This document shows, piece by piece, positions 17,829 to 27,877 of a DNA stretch of 64,000 nucleotides. Numbering within the stretch: the stretch's first letter is position 1; every line of letters starts with the position of its first letter. The stretch is taken from NCBI GenBank assembly GCA_964619315.1, contig CAZUEH010000001.1:62001-126000 (forward strand), in the 5' to 3' direction. The notes under the pieces were generated by a model that had not been told where the DNA came from, searched no databases, and saw only the letters and a list, made by a program, of their open reading frames with translations. The translations under genes and the position numbers were made by a program. The stretch comes from Fimisoma sp964619315 (GTDB taxonomy: Bacteria > Bacillota > Clostridia > Peptostreptococcales > Anaerovoracaceae).

Positions 17829-18896
17829 CTAAACGGGTACAATCCATCCTCTAGTGTCTTCTTTTTCACCGATTTGGATTCCGTATAGTTCATCATATAA
17901 TCTTTGTGAAAGTTCACCAATTTGATTATTGTTGATTATCATTGACTTGCCATTCCATGAAAGTTCCCCTACTGGAGAAATTACAGCTGCTGTACCAGTG
18001 GCAAAAACTTCTTCGAGTTTGCCCTCTTCCCCAGCCTTAAATACATCATCAATGGTAAATCTTGTTTCATTAACTTTATATCCCCATTCTTTCATTACTT
18101 CTATCATGGAAGCTCTGGTGATTCCTGGTAAAATTGTACCTTCTAAAGATGAAGTGTATATTTCACCATCTATTTTGAAGAATGCGTTGGAAGTTCCGAT
18201 TTCTTCAACATACTTTCTTTCCTTTGCATCAAGCCATAAAACCTGGTCAAAGCCTAAGTCACGGGCTTTCTTTTCGGCAATCATTGCTGCTGCGTAGTTG
18301 CCTCCAATTTTTGCAAAGCCAGTTCCACCTACAGCAGATCTTATGTATTCTTTTTCTACATAAATTCGTGTTGGCGCAAGTCCGTTAGCATAATAAGGCC
18401 CAACTGGGCTTAAAATTACTATGAACTTGTATGAAGTAGATACGGAAACTCCTAAATGCGGTTGAGTCGCAATGATAAAAGGTCTAATGTACAAAGATGT
18501 ATCCTTTTTGGCAGGTATCCACTCTCTGTCAATATCCACTAAAGCCTTTATAGCGTCTACATAGAGTTCCTCGTCAATTTGAGGAATGCATATTCTCTGG
18601 TTAGTATTGTTGGTTCTCTTAGCATTCATATCAGGTCTGAAAAGTTGAACTTTTCCTTCTTTAGTCTTATATGCTTTGAGACCTTCAAACATTTCCTGTC
18701 CATAATGAAAAACCATACTAGCTGGATCTAATTCAAGTGGCGCATAAGGCACTATTTTGCCGTTGTGCCATCCATTTTGGACATCATAATCCATAATGAA
18801 CATGTGGTCTGTAAAAAACGTTCCAAAAGGCAATTTGTTCGGGTCTGGTTTAGCCTTTGGGTTAGTGGTAAGGGTAATGTTAAATTTATTTTTCAT
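17829..18896 (-). CDS. ilvE: Branched-chain amino-acid aminotransferase
   Basis: A 355-residue fold-type IV PLP aminotransferase that catalyses the last step of leucine, isoleucine and valine synthesis. Landmarks include HYGQEMFEGLKAYKT, FRPDMNAKRTN, LYIRPFIIAT, GGNYAAAMIAEKKARD, DQVLWLDAKERKYVEEIGTS (cofactor lysine and the ExGxxN motif) and the C-terminal GTAAVISPVGEL. Length and motifs fit the eukaryote/Firmicutes-type BCAT. It is the last gene of the operon, 23 bases after ilvD. Confidence 0.96.
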   Translation of the reverse strand: MKNKFNITLTTNPKAKPDPNKLPFGTFFTDHMFIMDYDVQNGWHNGKIVPYAPLELDPASMVFHYGQEMFEGLKAYKTKEGKVQLFRPDMNAKRTNNTNQRICIPQIDEELYVDAIKALVDIDREWIPAKKDTSLYIRPFIIATQPHLGVSVSTSYKFIVILSPVGPYYANGLAPTRIYVEKEYIRSAVGGTGFAKIGGNYAAAMIAEKKARDLGFDQVLWLDAKERKYVEEIGTSNAFFKIDGEIYTSSLEGTILPGITRASMIEVMKEWGYKVNETRFTIDDVFKAGEEGKLEEVFATGTAAVISPVGELSWNGKSMIINNNQIGELSQRLYDELYGIQIGEKEDTRGWIVPV

Positions 18897-18919
18897 CGTA
18901 TGTTCCTTTCCTCTCTGTC

Positions 18920-20584
18920 TTATTTTAAAACGGCTCCTTCATTAGCAGAAGATACCATTCTAGCGTACCTTGCTAACCAACCGCTCTTAACCTTTGGTTC
19001 AGGTTGAACATAAGACTTTTTACGTTTTTCAAACTCTTCATCAGAAACTTGTGCATTAATTGAATATTCAGGAATGTCGATATCTATAATATCGCCTTCT
19101 TCAATGAGACCTATCAAGCCACCACTAGCCGCTTCTGGGCATGCATGGCCAATAGATGCGCCTCTGCTAGCACCGCTGAAACGTCCATCAGTAATTAGAG
19201 CTACTGTCTTATCTAGACCCATTCCTGCAAGTGCGCTAGTTGGGTTAAGCATTTCTCTCATACCTGGGCCGCCTTTAGGTCCTTCATATCTGATGACTAC
19301 GATTTGGCCATCTTTTATTTCTCCTGCATAGATTGCAGTTATAGCATCTTCTTCGGAATCGAAGACTCTAGCTGGACCTGAATGTACTAACATTTCTGGT
19401 GCAACAGCACTTCTCTTTACTACGCAACCTTCTTTAGCCACATTTCCCCATAGAATAGCAATTCCACCAGTTTCGCTGTAAGGATTGTCAATAGGGCGAA
19501 TGGCATTTGTATCTTTGATAACTCTGCCTTGGATGTTTTCTCCAACAGTTTTTCCTGATACAGTTATAAGAGAAGTATCAATAAGATTCTTTGATGCAAG
19601 TTGAGCCATTACTGCTGGCACTGCTCCCCCATTGTCAAGGTCATGCATATGAGTTCCACCTGCTGGAGCCAAATGGCAAAGGTTTGGAGTAACTTGGCTG
19701 ATTTCATTAAATAAATTCAAATCCACTTCTACTTCAGCCTCATGAGCAATTGCTAAAAGGTGAAGAACGCTGTTAGATGAACATCCAAGAGCCATGTCAC
19801 AAGCAATAGCGTTTCTTATGGATTTTTCGTTTATTATATCTCTAGTTTTAATATCTTTTTCTATCAAGTCCATGATAGCCATTCCAGAATACTTAGCAAA
19901 CATTATTCTTTTGCTAGATACTGCCGGAATACTGCCATTGCCTGGCAATGCAATTCCTATGGCTTCGCAAAGACAATTCATACTGTTTGCAGTGTACATG
20001 CCTGAGCATGAACCACATCCAGGACATACATTTTGCTCATATTCGTTGAGGCCTTCATCATCTATGATGCCTGCTTTTCTTGCCCCTACTGCTTCGAACA
20101 TTTTAGAAAGGCTAGTTTCAACTCCGTCTACAAGACCAGACATCATCGGGCCTCCAGAGCATACTATTGCAGGTATATTCATTCTTGCAGCAGCCATAAC
20201 CATTCCTGGCACTATTTTGTCGCAATTAGGCACCAAAACTGCACCATCAAAGGCATGAGCCATTATCATGGTTTCTACACTGTCAGCTATAAGTTCACGA
20301 CTTGCAAGGGAATATTTCATGCCAACATGTCCCATTGCAATTCCATCACAAACACCGATAGCAGGAACCATTATTGGCGTTCCTCCTGCCATTCTTACAC
20401 CTGCTTTTACAGCTTCTGTAATTTTGTCTAAGTGAATATGACCTGGAACGATTTCACTGTGAGCAGAAACAACTGCAATTAGTGGTCGTTCCAACTCTTC
20501 TTGGGTATATCCCATGGCATAGAAAAGGCTTCTCATTGGAGCCTTTTCTATACCTTCTGTAACTAGTTTGCTTTTTGATTTCAT
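18920..20584 (-). CDS. ilvD: Dihydroxy-acid dehydratase
   Basis: A 554-residue Fe-S dehydratase that forms the 2-oxo acids precursor to valine and isoleucine. The cluster-binding cysteines are visible in VPNCDKIVPGM and CPGCGSCSGMYTANSM, with a further cysteine in CDMALGCSSNS, and the C-terminal domain has ITDGRFSGASRGASIGH. Length is normal. Order ilvB-ilvN-ilvC-ilvD-ilvE follows pathway order. Confidence 0.97.
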   Translation of the reverse strand: MKSKSKLVTEGIEKAPMRSLFYAMGYTQEELERPLIAVVSAHSEIVPGHIHLDKITEAVKAGVRMAGGTPIMVPAIGVCDGIAMGHVGMKYSLASRELIADSVETMIMAHAFDGAVLVPNCDKIVPGMVMAAARMNIPAIVCSGGPMMSGLVDGVETSLSKMFEAVGARKAGIIDDEGLNEYEQNVCPGCGSCSGMYTANSMNCLCEAIGIALPGNGSIPAVSSKRIMFAKYSGMAIMDLIEKDIKTRDIINEKSIRNAIACDMALGCSSNSVLHLLAIAHEAEVEVDLNLFNEISQVTPNLCHLAPAGGTHMHDLDNGGAVPAVMAQLASKNLIDTSLITVSGKTVGENIQGRVIKDTNAIRPIDNPYSETGGIAILWGNVAKEGCVVKRSAVAPEMLVHSGPARVFDSEEDAITAIYAGEIKDGQIVVIRYEGPKGGPGMREMLNPTSALAGMGLDKTVALITDGRFSGASRGASIGHACPEAASGGLIGLIEEGDIIDIDIPEYSINAQVSDEEFEKRKKSYVQPEPKVKSGWLARYARMVSSANEGAVLK

Positions 20585-20607
20585 TATCTATCTCTCCTGT
20601 AAACAGC

Positions 20608-21603
20608 TTATTTTTTTAACCAACTCATTAGTTTTCTTAATTCGCTGCCGGTTTTACAAAGAAGGTGATCAGCTTCTTTCTTTCTAGTTGCAAGGAATTT
20701 TGCTTTTCCGCCTGCATTGAATTCCTGAACGAATTCGCTAGCAAAAGTACCATCTTGAATTTCATGAAGAACTTTTTTCATTTCTTTTCTTGTATCTTCA
20801 GTTATGATTCTTGTTCCAGTTCTGTAATCACCATATTCAGCAGTGTTTGAGATTGAATATCTCATTTTGTCGAATCCGCCTTCATTGATAAGGTCAACGA
20901 TTAGCTTCATTTCGTGGATACATTCAAAGTACGCCATTTCAGGTTCATAACCTGCTTCTACTAAAGTGTCAAATCCTGCTTTCATAAGCTCTGTAACACC
21001 ACCGCAAAGTACAGCCTGTTCACCAAACAAATCTGTTTCAGTTTCTTCTTTGAAAGTAGTTTCCAAAATGCCTGCACGGCCAGCGCCGATTCCGCTAGCA
21101 TATGCCAAAGCATAATCCTTAGCTTTGCCAGAAGCATCCTGATAGATAGCGATAAGGCTTGGAACTCCTCTGCCTTCTTGATACTGAGTTCTTACTGTGT
21201 GTCCAGGTCCCTTTGGTGCGATCATAACAACATCGATATCAGCAGCTGGCTGAATCTGATTGTAATGAATGTTGAATCCATGAGCAAATGCTAAAACATT
21301 TCCTGCTTTAAGATTTTTTGCAACCTGTTTGTTGTATATTTCTGCTGCCATTTCGTCAGGTACTAACATCATTACGATATCTCCTGCTGCCGCCGCTTCT
21401 TCAATATCCATAACCTTTAGGCCTGCTGCTTCTGCCTTTGCAATGTGTGCTGATCCTGGTCTAAGACCTACCACTACGTTAGCGCCGCTTTCCTGTAAGT
21501 TCATTGCGTGAGCATGACCTTGGCTACCAAAACCTAATACTGCTACTGTTTTACCATCAAGAATTGCAAAGTTGCAATCTGCATCATAATACTTATTAAC
21601 CAT
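20608..21603 (-). CDS. ilvC: Ketol-acid reductoisomerase (class I)
   Basis: A 331-residue NAD(P)H-dependent enzyme converting acetolactate or acetohydroxybutyrate to the dihydroxy acid. The Rossmann motif is AVLGFGSQGHAHAMNL, followed by VVGLRPGSAH (the loop that sets NADPH or NADH preference), MIAPKGPGHTVR and the C-terminal helical domain with the metal ligands in DLFGEQAVLCGGV and FECIHEMKLIVDL. The length is that of the short class I form. Confidence 0.97.
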   Translation of the reverse strand: MVNKYYDADCNFAILDGKTVAVLGFGSQGHAHAMNLQESGANVVVGLRPGSAHIAKAEAAGLKVMDIEEAAAAGDIVMMLVPDEMAAEIYNKQVAKNLKAGNVLAFAHGFNIHYNQIQPAADIDVVMIAPKGPGHTVRTQYQEGRGVPSLIAIYQDASGKAKDYALAYASGIGAGRAGILETTFKEETETDLFGEQAVLCGGVTELMKAGFDTLVEAGYEPEMAYFECIHEMKLIVDLINEGGFDKMRYSISNTAEYGDYRTGTRIITEDTRKEMKKVLHEIQDGTFASEFVQEFNAGGKAKFLATRKKEADHLLCKTGSELRKLMSWLKK

Positions 21604-21631
21604 TTTTCTGTTCTCCTTTTAAATTAAAAAA

Positions 21632-22105
21632 TTATTTTTCAAGACCGGTAACTCCGGTTCTGCAAATATCAACGATTTCATAGTCCTCAAGCATGCTCAA
21701 AAATGCATCTAACTTGTCAGGACTACCTGTAAGCTCAAGAATCATTTCCTCTTTTGTAAGGTTGATTATTTTTGCTCTATATATGTCTACGATTTCTTTA
21801 ACCTCTCTACGCTTTTCATTGTTGGCAAGAATTTTTACCATCAATAATTCGCGGAAAAAGCTTCTTTTGCTTTCGAGAGTTTTGATACTTCTTACAACTT
21901 CCAGTTTTTCAGTTTGAGCTGCAATCTGGTGTAGTGTTAGATTATCTCCCTCGAATACTATTGTTATCCTTGATACATCCGGATCATTAGTAGCAGAAAC
22001 TGTCAAAGAATCAATGTTGAAGCCTCTTCTTCCATAAAGACTTACAACTCTAGATAATACATTGGCTTTATTGTCAACATATATACTAACGACTTCTTTT
22101 TTCAT
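21632..22105 (-). CDS. ilvN: Acetolactate synthase small (regulatory) subunit
   Basis: A 157-residue protein with an N-terminal ACT domain (ISIYVDNKANVLSRV-type start, RRGFNIDSLTV) and a C-terminal small-subunit domain. It confers valine feedback control on IlvB and raises its activity. It lies 14 bases after ilvB. The symbol ilvH would be equally acceptable. Confidence 0.95.
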   Translation of the reverse strand: MKKEVVSIYVDNKANVLSRVVSLYGRRGFNIDSLTVSATNDPDVSRITIVFEGDNLTLHQIAAQTEKLEVVRSIKTLESKRSFFRELLMVKILANNEKRREVKEIVDIYRAKIINLTKEEMILELTGSPDKLDAFLSMLEDYEIVDICRTGVTGLEK

Positions 22106-22119
22106 GGTGGGCCTCCTCT

Positions 22120-23787
22120 CTATTCAAACAACATATCGTCAATGGTTTTACCATTTGGAATCATTGGAAGTACCTTGTCATTTATAGCAATGTTACAATC
22201 TATCCATGAAGGACCTTCAGCAGCAAGTGCTTTATCAAATGCATCTTTTAATTCTTCCATAGTATCTACTTTGAACCCATTACCACCAAAAGCTTCTATT
22301 AACTTAGGAAAGTCTGTTTTCCTTCCAGGTGTTGTTTGGGAGTAACGTTTGCCATAGAAAGCTGTTTGCCATTGGTACACCATGCCTAAAACTCTGTTAT
22401 TAAGTATTACTGTAATTATTGGAAGATTGTTTGATACGGCTGTACAAGCTTCAGTAAGATCCATGTGTAATGAACCGTCTCCAGTAATATGAATAACTCG
22501 TTTATCAGGGTTGCCCATTTGTGCACCTATTGCTGCTCCATATCCGAATCCCATTGTTCCAAGGCCTCCGCTGGAAAGGAAGTTTTCAGGAGCAGTCTGC
22601 TTAACATATTGTGCAGACCATATCTGATGTTGTCCTACATCTGTAACGAAAATTGTTTCTTTGTCACTGTTATCGCAAATATATTCTATGATTTCTTGAG
22701 GATTGATTTTTTGATTAGCTTCTGTAATCTTCATTGGTTTTTCTTTGTTCCAATCTTCTATCTGGCTAATCCATTCCTCATGTTTAGTTTCTTCAATTTT
22801 AGGAAGAAGTTCCTGTAAAACGCTTTTGCAATCTCCAATGATACTCTCGGTAACAGCTACGTTTTTGTTTATTTCACTCTTATCAATATCAATTTGAAGG
22901 ATTTTAGCTTTTTTTGCAAAGTTGCCAGGGCTCTGAGCTACTCTATCGCTGAACCTGCTACCTAATGTAATAAGTAAGTCAGCTTCTGCAACAGATTTGT
23001 TAGCCGCATAGGAACCGTGCATTCCTATCATTCCAAAATAGCCTCTCTTCGATGAAGGTATTGTACCAAGTCCCATCAAAGAACTTACTACTGGAATATC
23101 AGCCTTTTCCATTAAAGCAAGTACTTCCGCTTCTGCTTCTGATGCTACTACTCCACCTCCGGTGAATATCACAGGTCTTTCTGCTGCATTTATATACTTT
23201 GCAAATTTGCCAAGTTTACTTTCACAACATTCTGACTCGATTTCCTTTAATGGATATCTTTCTGCAGGCTCATAATCGATCATTGCCTCAGTTATATCTT
23301 TTGTTATATCTACAAGTACAGGTCCTTTTCTTCCTTCGTTAGCAATTCTGAATGCATTTCTCATAGCATCAGCCAAATCCTCTTTGCGATTTACAAAGTA
23401 GTTATGCTTTGTTATTGGAAAAGTAATACCAGTTATGCATACTTCCTGAAAAGCATCTCTTCCTATTAAAGGACTTCCTACGTTAGCAGTAATAAATACT
23501 GTAGGAATACTATCCATATATGCTGTTGCTATACCTGTAACTAAGTTTGTAGCTCCAGGACCACTAGTTGCAAATGCAACGCCGGTCTTGCCTGTGGCTC
23601 TTGCATATCCATCTGCCGCATGAGCTGCTCCTTGTTCGTGAGCAGATAATATATGGGTTATTTTATCGCTATGTTTGTACAGTTCATCGTATAAAACCAG
23701 TGCTGTCCCTCCTGGGTAGCCAAAAACTGTGTCAACATCATGTTCCAACAGGATTTTCATAACCATTTCTGCGCCTGTCATTTTCAT
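22120..23787 (-). CDS. ilvB: Acetolactate synthase large subunit
   Basis: A 555-residue thiamine-diphosphate enzyme that commits pyruvate to valine/leucine or, with 2-oxobutyrate, to isoleucine. The catalytic glutamate is in HEQGAAHAADGYARATG near residue 50; the cofactor motif runs from GDGSLHMDL to ILNNRVLG. FAD-domain and central-domain sequences (GGGVVASEAEA, LGSRFSDRV) mark the anabolic, FAD-containing form. Its ATG overlaps the stop of the DUF815 gene by four bases (ATGA), so translation is likely coupled. Confidence 0.97.
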   Translation of the reverse strand: MKMTGAEMVMKILLEHDVDTVFGYPGGTALVLYDELYKHSDKITHILSAHEQGAAHAADGYARATGKTGVAFATSGPGATNLVTGIATAYMDSIPTVFITANVGSPLIGRDAFQEVCITGITFPITKHNYFVNRKEDLADAMRNAFRIANEGRKGPVLVDITKDITEAMIDYEPAERYPLKEIESECCESKLGKFAKYINAAERPVIFTGGGVVASEAEAEVLALMEKADIPVVSSLMGLGTIPSSKRGYFGMIGMHGSYAANKSVAEADLLITLGSRFSDRVAQSPGNFAKKAKILQIDIDKSEINKNVAVTESIIGDCKSVLQELLPKIEETKHEEWISQIEDWNKEKPMKITEANQKINPQEIIEYICDNSDKETIFVTDVGQHQIWSAQYVKQTAPENFLSSGGLGTMGFGYGAAIGAQMGNPDKRVIHITGDGSLHMDLTEACTAVSNNLPIITVILNNRVLGMVYQWQTAFYGKRYSQTTPGRKTDFPKLIEAFGGNGFKVDTMEELKDAFDKALAAEGPSWIDCNIAINDKVLPMIPNGKTIDDMLFE

Positions 23788-25055
23788 TTGGTGTCTTCCT
23801 CCGTTCCTTTTATGTAATCAATTAATTGTCTGGCACTTCTTCCCGAAACGCCTCCGTGACGGATTTGCCATTTGTTTGCTTCTGCGTGTAATTCTTCTGT
23901 GGAAAGTTTTACCCCTTCTCTTTTTGCTAGAGTTTCCACAATCTGGTGGAATTCTTCGTTAGTTGGCTTGCCATAGTATATTTGTACACCGAACCTAGCT
24001 GCCAAGCTGACTTTTTCTTCAATAGAATCGCTTCTATGAATATCTCCCACATGTTCTATATCGTCTCTATCTTTCCAAGTTTCCTTGATAAGATGTCTTC
24101 TGTTAGATGTTGCATATATCAAAACATTTTCTGGTCTTGGTTCAAGGCCGCCTTCAATTACAGCTTTTAGGTATTTGTACTCAGTTTCAAAATCTTCAAA
24201 GGACAAATCGTCCATATAGATTATAAATCTGTAATTTCGTGTTTTAATTGATGCTATTATTTGGCTAAGATATTTCATTTGGTGTCTATACACCTGAATT
24301 ATTCTTAGTCCATCGTTGTGATACTGATTTGCGATGGCTCTGATGCTAGTGCTTTTGCCAGTACCGCCATCCCCAAACAATAGTACATTGTTGGCAGGCT
24401 TTCTCTTTAGAAAAGCTTCTGTATTATCAATCAGTTTATTCTTTTGAACTTCATATCCTATTAAGTCTGATAGTTTAATGTTTTCCAGACTTTTGACGGG
24501 AACGAATCCAGCCTTTTCGCCATCTACCTTTATAGTAAAGGCTTTGCTTAATCCTAAAGTTCCAACGCCGTGACTTTTGTAAAACTTAGAAATCGTTTTG
24601 AAAAAATCTTCTGAAGATTGTAATGCTTCCTTTAATTCTTCAATTTCCTTGCCTGCATCAGTGGCTTCAAACTTCCCTTCATATTTTGATAAAGAAGAAA
24701 AATAGTCAATTCTTAATGCTGCTTCGATATCTTTAAAATCAAAATTGAAGATTTTATCGAGAGTTTCGCAATCTTTAGCCCCAAAAACATCATTGATGGG
24801 TTCCTTTTGATTTTCTAAACTAAGAGAAAACGCATTTTCGTTAAATGCTATGTAATGTGCTACACAGCTTTGCCAAAGGTTCCCATTGAATCCGTATTCA
24901 GAAGACATTTTTAAAATATCTCTTATAATTTCATGTGCAAGTCCATTAGAATTTGATTCGATGTTTTTAGCACCCTTGCAAAGTTCTCCGACTTTTGAAA
25001 TCACAGAATCATTATTGTTAGAATATAAAATTAAGTTTTCTAATAAATGATGCAT
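23784..25055 (-). CDS. DUF815 family AAA-type ATP-binding protein
   Basis: A 423-residue ATPase. A variable helical N-terminal half (about 1-195) precedes a DUF815 P-loop domain: LIGYEVQKNKLIDNTEAFL, Walker A LLFGDGGTGKST (about 225-236), Walker B RFIIYMDDLSFE (about 277-287), a sensor region IYATSNRRHLIKE, and the lid sequence SLAARFGVQIYYGKP. Members are described only as predicted ATPases. Here the gene is inside the amino-acid operon, 7 bases after leuB and overlapping ilvB by 4, so it is expressed with them. A chaperone or assembly role for a partner enzyme is a guess; the sequence does not name a substrate. Confidence 0.85.
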   Translation of the reverse strand: MHHLLENLILYSNNNDSVISKVGELCKGAKNIESNSNGLAHEIIRDILKMSSEYGFNGNLWQSCVAHYIAFNENAFSLSLENQKEPINDVFGAKDCETLDKIFNFDFKDIEAALRIDYFSSLSKYEGKFEATDAGKEIEELKEALQSSEDFFKTISKFYKSHGVGTLGLSKAFTIKVDGEKAGFVPVKSLENIKLSDLIGYEVQKNKLIDNTEAFLKRKPANNVLLFGDGGTGKSTSIRAIANQYHNDGLRIIQVYRHQMKYLSQIIASIKTRNYRFIIYMDDLSFEDFETEYKYLKAVIEGGLEPRPENVLIYATSNRRHLIKETWKDRDDIEHVGDIHRSDSIEEKVSLAARFGVQIYYGKPTNEEFHQIVETLAKREGVKLSTEELHAEANKWQIRHGGVSGRSARQLIDYIKGTEEDTK

Positions 25056-25062
25056 TCTGAAC

Positions 25063-26139
25063 CTACCTTAATTTGTCTGCAATCATAGTTCCAATCTCAG
25101 ATGTTGTAACTAATTTTTTGTCTGGTGTCATGATATCAGGAGTTCTGTAGCCTTCCTCAAGCACTGATTTAACAGCCTTTTCAATGGCTTCGGATTCCTC
25201 CATCAAGCCCAAAGTATATTTTAACATCATTGCTGCCGAAAGTATAGTAGCCATTGGATTAGCTTTTCCAGTACCAGCGATATCTGGAGCTGACCCATGT
25301 ACAGGCTCGTACATTCCAAATTCACCCTCTGCTAAACTTGCTGACGGAAGCATACCTATGGATCCTGTGATCATGCTTGCCTCGTCCGAAAGAATGTCTC
25401 CAAATATATTATTTGTTACCATTACATCAAACTGCTTGGGATTATATACAAGTTGCATTGCAGCATTATCGACATAAAAGTTTTCTAGTATTACTTCTGG
25501 ATATTTTTGAGCTACCTTTGCCACTGTTTTTCTCCAAAGTCTAGAACTTTCAAGGACATTGGCTTTGTCAACACTGGTAACTTTTTTATTTCTTTTCATA
25601 GCCATAGCAAAGGCTATTTCTGCTACTCGCTCTACTTCCTTTTCAGAATAAAGTTCCACATCATAAGCTGCTTTGCCCATATCTTTAGTGTCCTTTATTC
25701 CTCTTTCTCCGAAATATATTCCGCCTGTAAGTTCTCTGACCACCAATAGATCAAGGCCGCCTTCGACTTTTTCCTCTTTTAAAGGACATGCCCCTTTAAG
25801 TTCATCGAACATAATGGCAGGTCTTAGATTGGCAAATAAACCTAATTCTTTTCTTAAACCTAAAAGTGCTTTTTCAGGTCTTTCCTCTCCTGGTAAGTCG
25901 TCCCATTTAGGGCCGCCCACAGCGCCAAGAAGTACTGCATCGCTTTGTTTAGCTTTAATTACAGTTTCTTCAGGCAAGCATTTGCCTACAGCATCTATGG
26001 CTGCGCCTCCTGCTAAGAGATATTCATAATTAAATGTATGATTAAATTTTTTGGCTACTGCATCTATGACCTTAATGGCTTGTTCAACAACTTCAGGCCC
26101 GATACCATCGCCAGGAATTACTGTTATTTTATAATCCAT
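25063..26139 (-). CDS. leuB: 3-isopropylmalate dehydrogenase
   Basis: A 358-residue NAD-dependent oxidative decarboxylase, third step of leucine synthesis. Landmarks are PGDGIGPEVVEQA, LGAVGGPKWD, LRKELGLFANLRPA, VRELTGGIYFGERG, the catalytic KANVLESSRLWR and FYVDNAAMQLV, and EPVHGSAPDIAGTGKANP for the nucleotide site. Length is standard. It follows ilvA by 19 bases. Confidence 0.97.
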   Translation of the reverse strand: MDYKITVIPGDGIGPEVVEQAIKVIDAVAKKFNHTFNYEYLLAGGAAIDAVGKCLPEETVIKAKQSDAVLLGAVGGPKWDDLPGEERPEKALLGLRKELGLFANLRPAIMFDELKGACPLKEEKVEGGLDLLVVRELTGGIYFGERGIKDTKDMGKAAYDVELYSEKEVERVAEIAFAMAMKRNKKVTSVDKANVLESSRLWRKTVAKVAQKYPEVILENFYVDNAAMQLVYNPKQFDVMVTNNIFGDILSDEASMITGSIGMLPSASLAEGEFGMYEPVHGSAPDIAGTGKANPMATILSAAMMLKYTLGLMEESEAIEKAVKSVLEEGYRTPDIMTPDKKLVTTSEIGTMIADKLR

Positions 26140-26158
26140 CCTTGTTCTCCTTCCAACT

Positions 26159-27370
26159 TTACATTATGACGCTTATCAACTTTGGATTATAACCATCTTT
26201 TTCCAAAGCTTTACAAATAAGGTTTTTATGTTCAGTTCCAAAGGCTTCAATGGTTATTTTAAGTTCTACTGCCGCAGTACGGTTTGTAGTTACGAACTGA
26301 TTATGTTCAAGTTTTACAACGTTTCCTCTTGCTTCAGCTATTATTGATGCTACTCTTACTAATTCACCTGGTTTATCAGGCATAAGTACTGAAACTGTAA
26401 ATATTCTATCTCTGCTTATTAAACCCAATTGAACTACTGATGACATTGTGATAATGTCCATGTTACCGCCGCTTAGAATAGAAACGATTTTTTTATTTTT
26501 TACGTTCAAGTGTTTTAGTGCAGCTACAGTCAATAGCCCTGAGTTTTCAACAATTAGTTTGTGATTTTCGACCATATCTAGGAAAGCAACGATTAGTTCA
26601 TCATCTTCGACGGTGATTATATCGTCAAGACCTTTTTCCAAATATGGAAAAATCTTTTCTCCTGGTGTTTTAACTGCTGTACCGTCCGCAATGGTAGAAA
26701 TATGTTCCAAAGTTATAGGTTTTTTCACTTTTAAGGATTCTTGTAGACAATTAGCACCTGCTGGTTCCACTCCTATGACCTTAATCTTAGGGTTTAGAAG
26801 TTTCGCTAATGTGGATACTCCTGCTGCTAAGCCACCTCCACCTATTGGCACAAGAATATAATCTACCAAAGGAAGCTCTTTTATTATTTCCATGGCTATG
26901 GTTCCTTGACCAGTGGCCACTGATAAGTCATCAAATGGGTGAATAAAAGTGTAATGATTTTCTTCGGCTAGTTTTGCTGCATGAGCTGCTGCCTCGTCAT
27001 ATACATTACCGTGCAAAACCACTTCTGCACCATAACTTTTTGTTCTATCAATCTTCATCAATGGTGTTGTCGTAGGCATTACTATTGTAGCCTTACAACC
27101 ATATGCTTTAGCGGCATAAGCGACGCCCTGAGCATGGTTACCTGCTGAAGCAGTAACAAGTCCACGGTTTCTTTCCTCGTCGGTAAGAGTGCTGATTTTA
27201 TAGTAAGCACCTCTTAACTTATATGCGCCTGTCATTTGTAGGTTTTCTGGTTTCAAATAAACCTTGTTTTTGGTCTGTTCGCTGAGAAATCCACTGTAAA
27301 TCAGTTTAGTTTCTATTGCAACTTTTTGAACTACTTCTACAGCCTCTTCAAATGCTTTTAATGTTAGCAT
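26159..27370 (-). CDS. ilvA: Threonine ammonia-lyase with C-terminal ACT domain
   Basis: A 403-residue fold-type II PLP enzyme making 2-oxobutyrate, the entry to isoleucine. The cofactor lysine is K51 in TGAYKLRGAYYKI; ASAGNHAQGVAYAA and the glycine loop PIGGGGLAAG follow. A single ACT-type domain (about 325-400, FTVSVLMPDKPGELVRVAS) ends the protein, the short form found in many Firmicutes rather than the two-ACT enteric IlvA. Its place between leuD and leuB, inside the operon, supports a biosynthetic role. The catabolic TdcB alternative is less likely. Confidence 0.93.
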   Translation of the reverse strand: MLTLKAFEEAVEVVQKVAIETKLIYSGFLSEQTKNKVYLKPENLQMTGAYKLRGAYYKISTLTDEERNRGLVTASAGNHAQGVAYAAKAYGCKATIVMPTTTPLMKIDRTKSYGAEVVLHGNVYDEAAAHAAKLAEENHYTFIHPFDDLSVATGQGTIAMEIIKELPLVDYILVPIGGGGLAAGVSTLAKLLNPKIKVIGVEPAGANCLQESLKVKKPITLEHISTIADGTAVKTPGEKIFPYLEKGLDDIITVEDDELIVAFLDMVENHKLIVENSGLLTVAALKHLNVKNKKIVSILSGGNMDIITMSSVVQLGLISRDRIFTVSVLMPDKPGELVRVASIIAEARGNVVKLEHNQFVTTNRTAAVELKITIEAFGTEHKNLICKALEKDGYNPKLISVIM

Positions 27371-27397
27371 ATAATTCTCTCTTTCTATATTTAGTCT

Positions 27398-27877
27398 TTA
27401 CTTAATTGAATTGAGAAGTCCGCCTTTTTTAATTATATTATCTATAAATTCTGGGAAAGGCATGGCTTTATATTGTCTGTCTTTAGTAACGTTTGTTATT
27501 ATTCCTGTTTTAAAATCAACAGAAACCTGATCTCCTGCCTCTATGTCTTCGGCAGCTTCTGGACATTCCATTATTGCTAATCCAATGTTTATAGCATTGC
27601 GGTAAAAAATCCTTGCAAAGGATTTAGTTATAACACATGAAATACCACATTCCTTTATGGCAATTGGTGCATGCTCTCTTGATGAGCCGCATCCAAAATT
27701 TAGACCGCCTACCATTATATCACCATCTTCTGCTTTTTTAAAGAAATCTTCATCAATTGGTTCCATACAATGAGCAGCTAATTCTTTGCTATCTGTCGTG
27801 TTCAAATATCTTGCAGGGATAATGATATCAGTATCGATATTATCTCCGTATTTGTAAACAGTTCCTTGTGCTTTCAT
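27398..27877 (-). CDS. leuD: 3-isopropylmalate dehydratase small subunit
   Basis: A 159-residue swivel-domain subunit that pairs with LeuC to isomerise 2- to 3-isopropylmalate. Motifs are YGDNIDTDIIIPARYLNT at the start and NFGCGSSREHAPIAIK with the active-site serine. The size is that of the short, archaeal-type LeuD. It begins immediately after leuC with no gap. Confidence 0.95.
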   Translation of the reverse strand: MKAQGTVYKYGDNIDTDIIIPARYLNTTDSKELAAHCMEPIDEDFFKKAEDGDIMVGGLNFGCGSSREHAPIAIKECGISCVITKSFARIFYRNAINIGLAIMECPEAAEDIEAGDQVSVDFKTGIITNVTKDRQYKAMPFPEFIDNIIKKGGLLNSIK

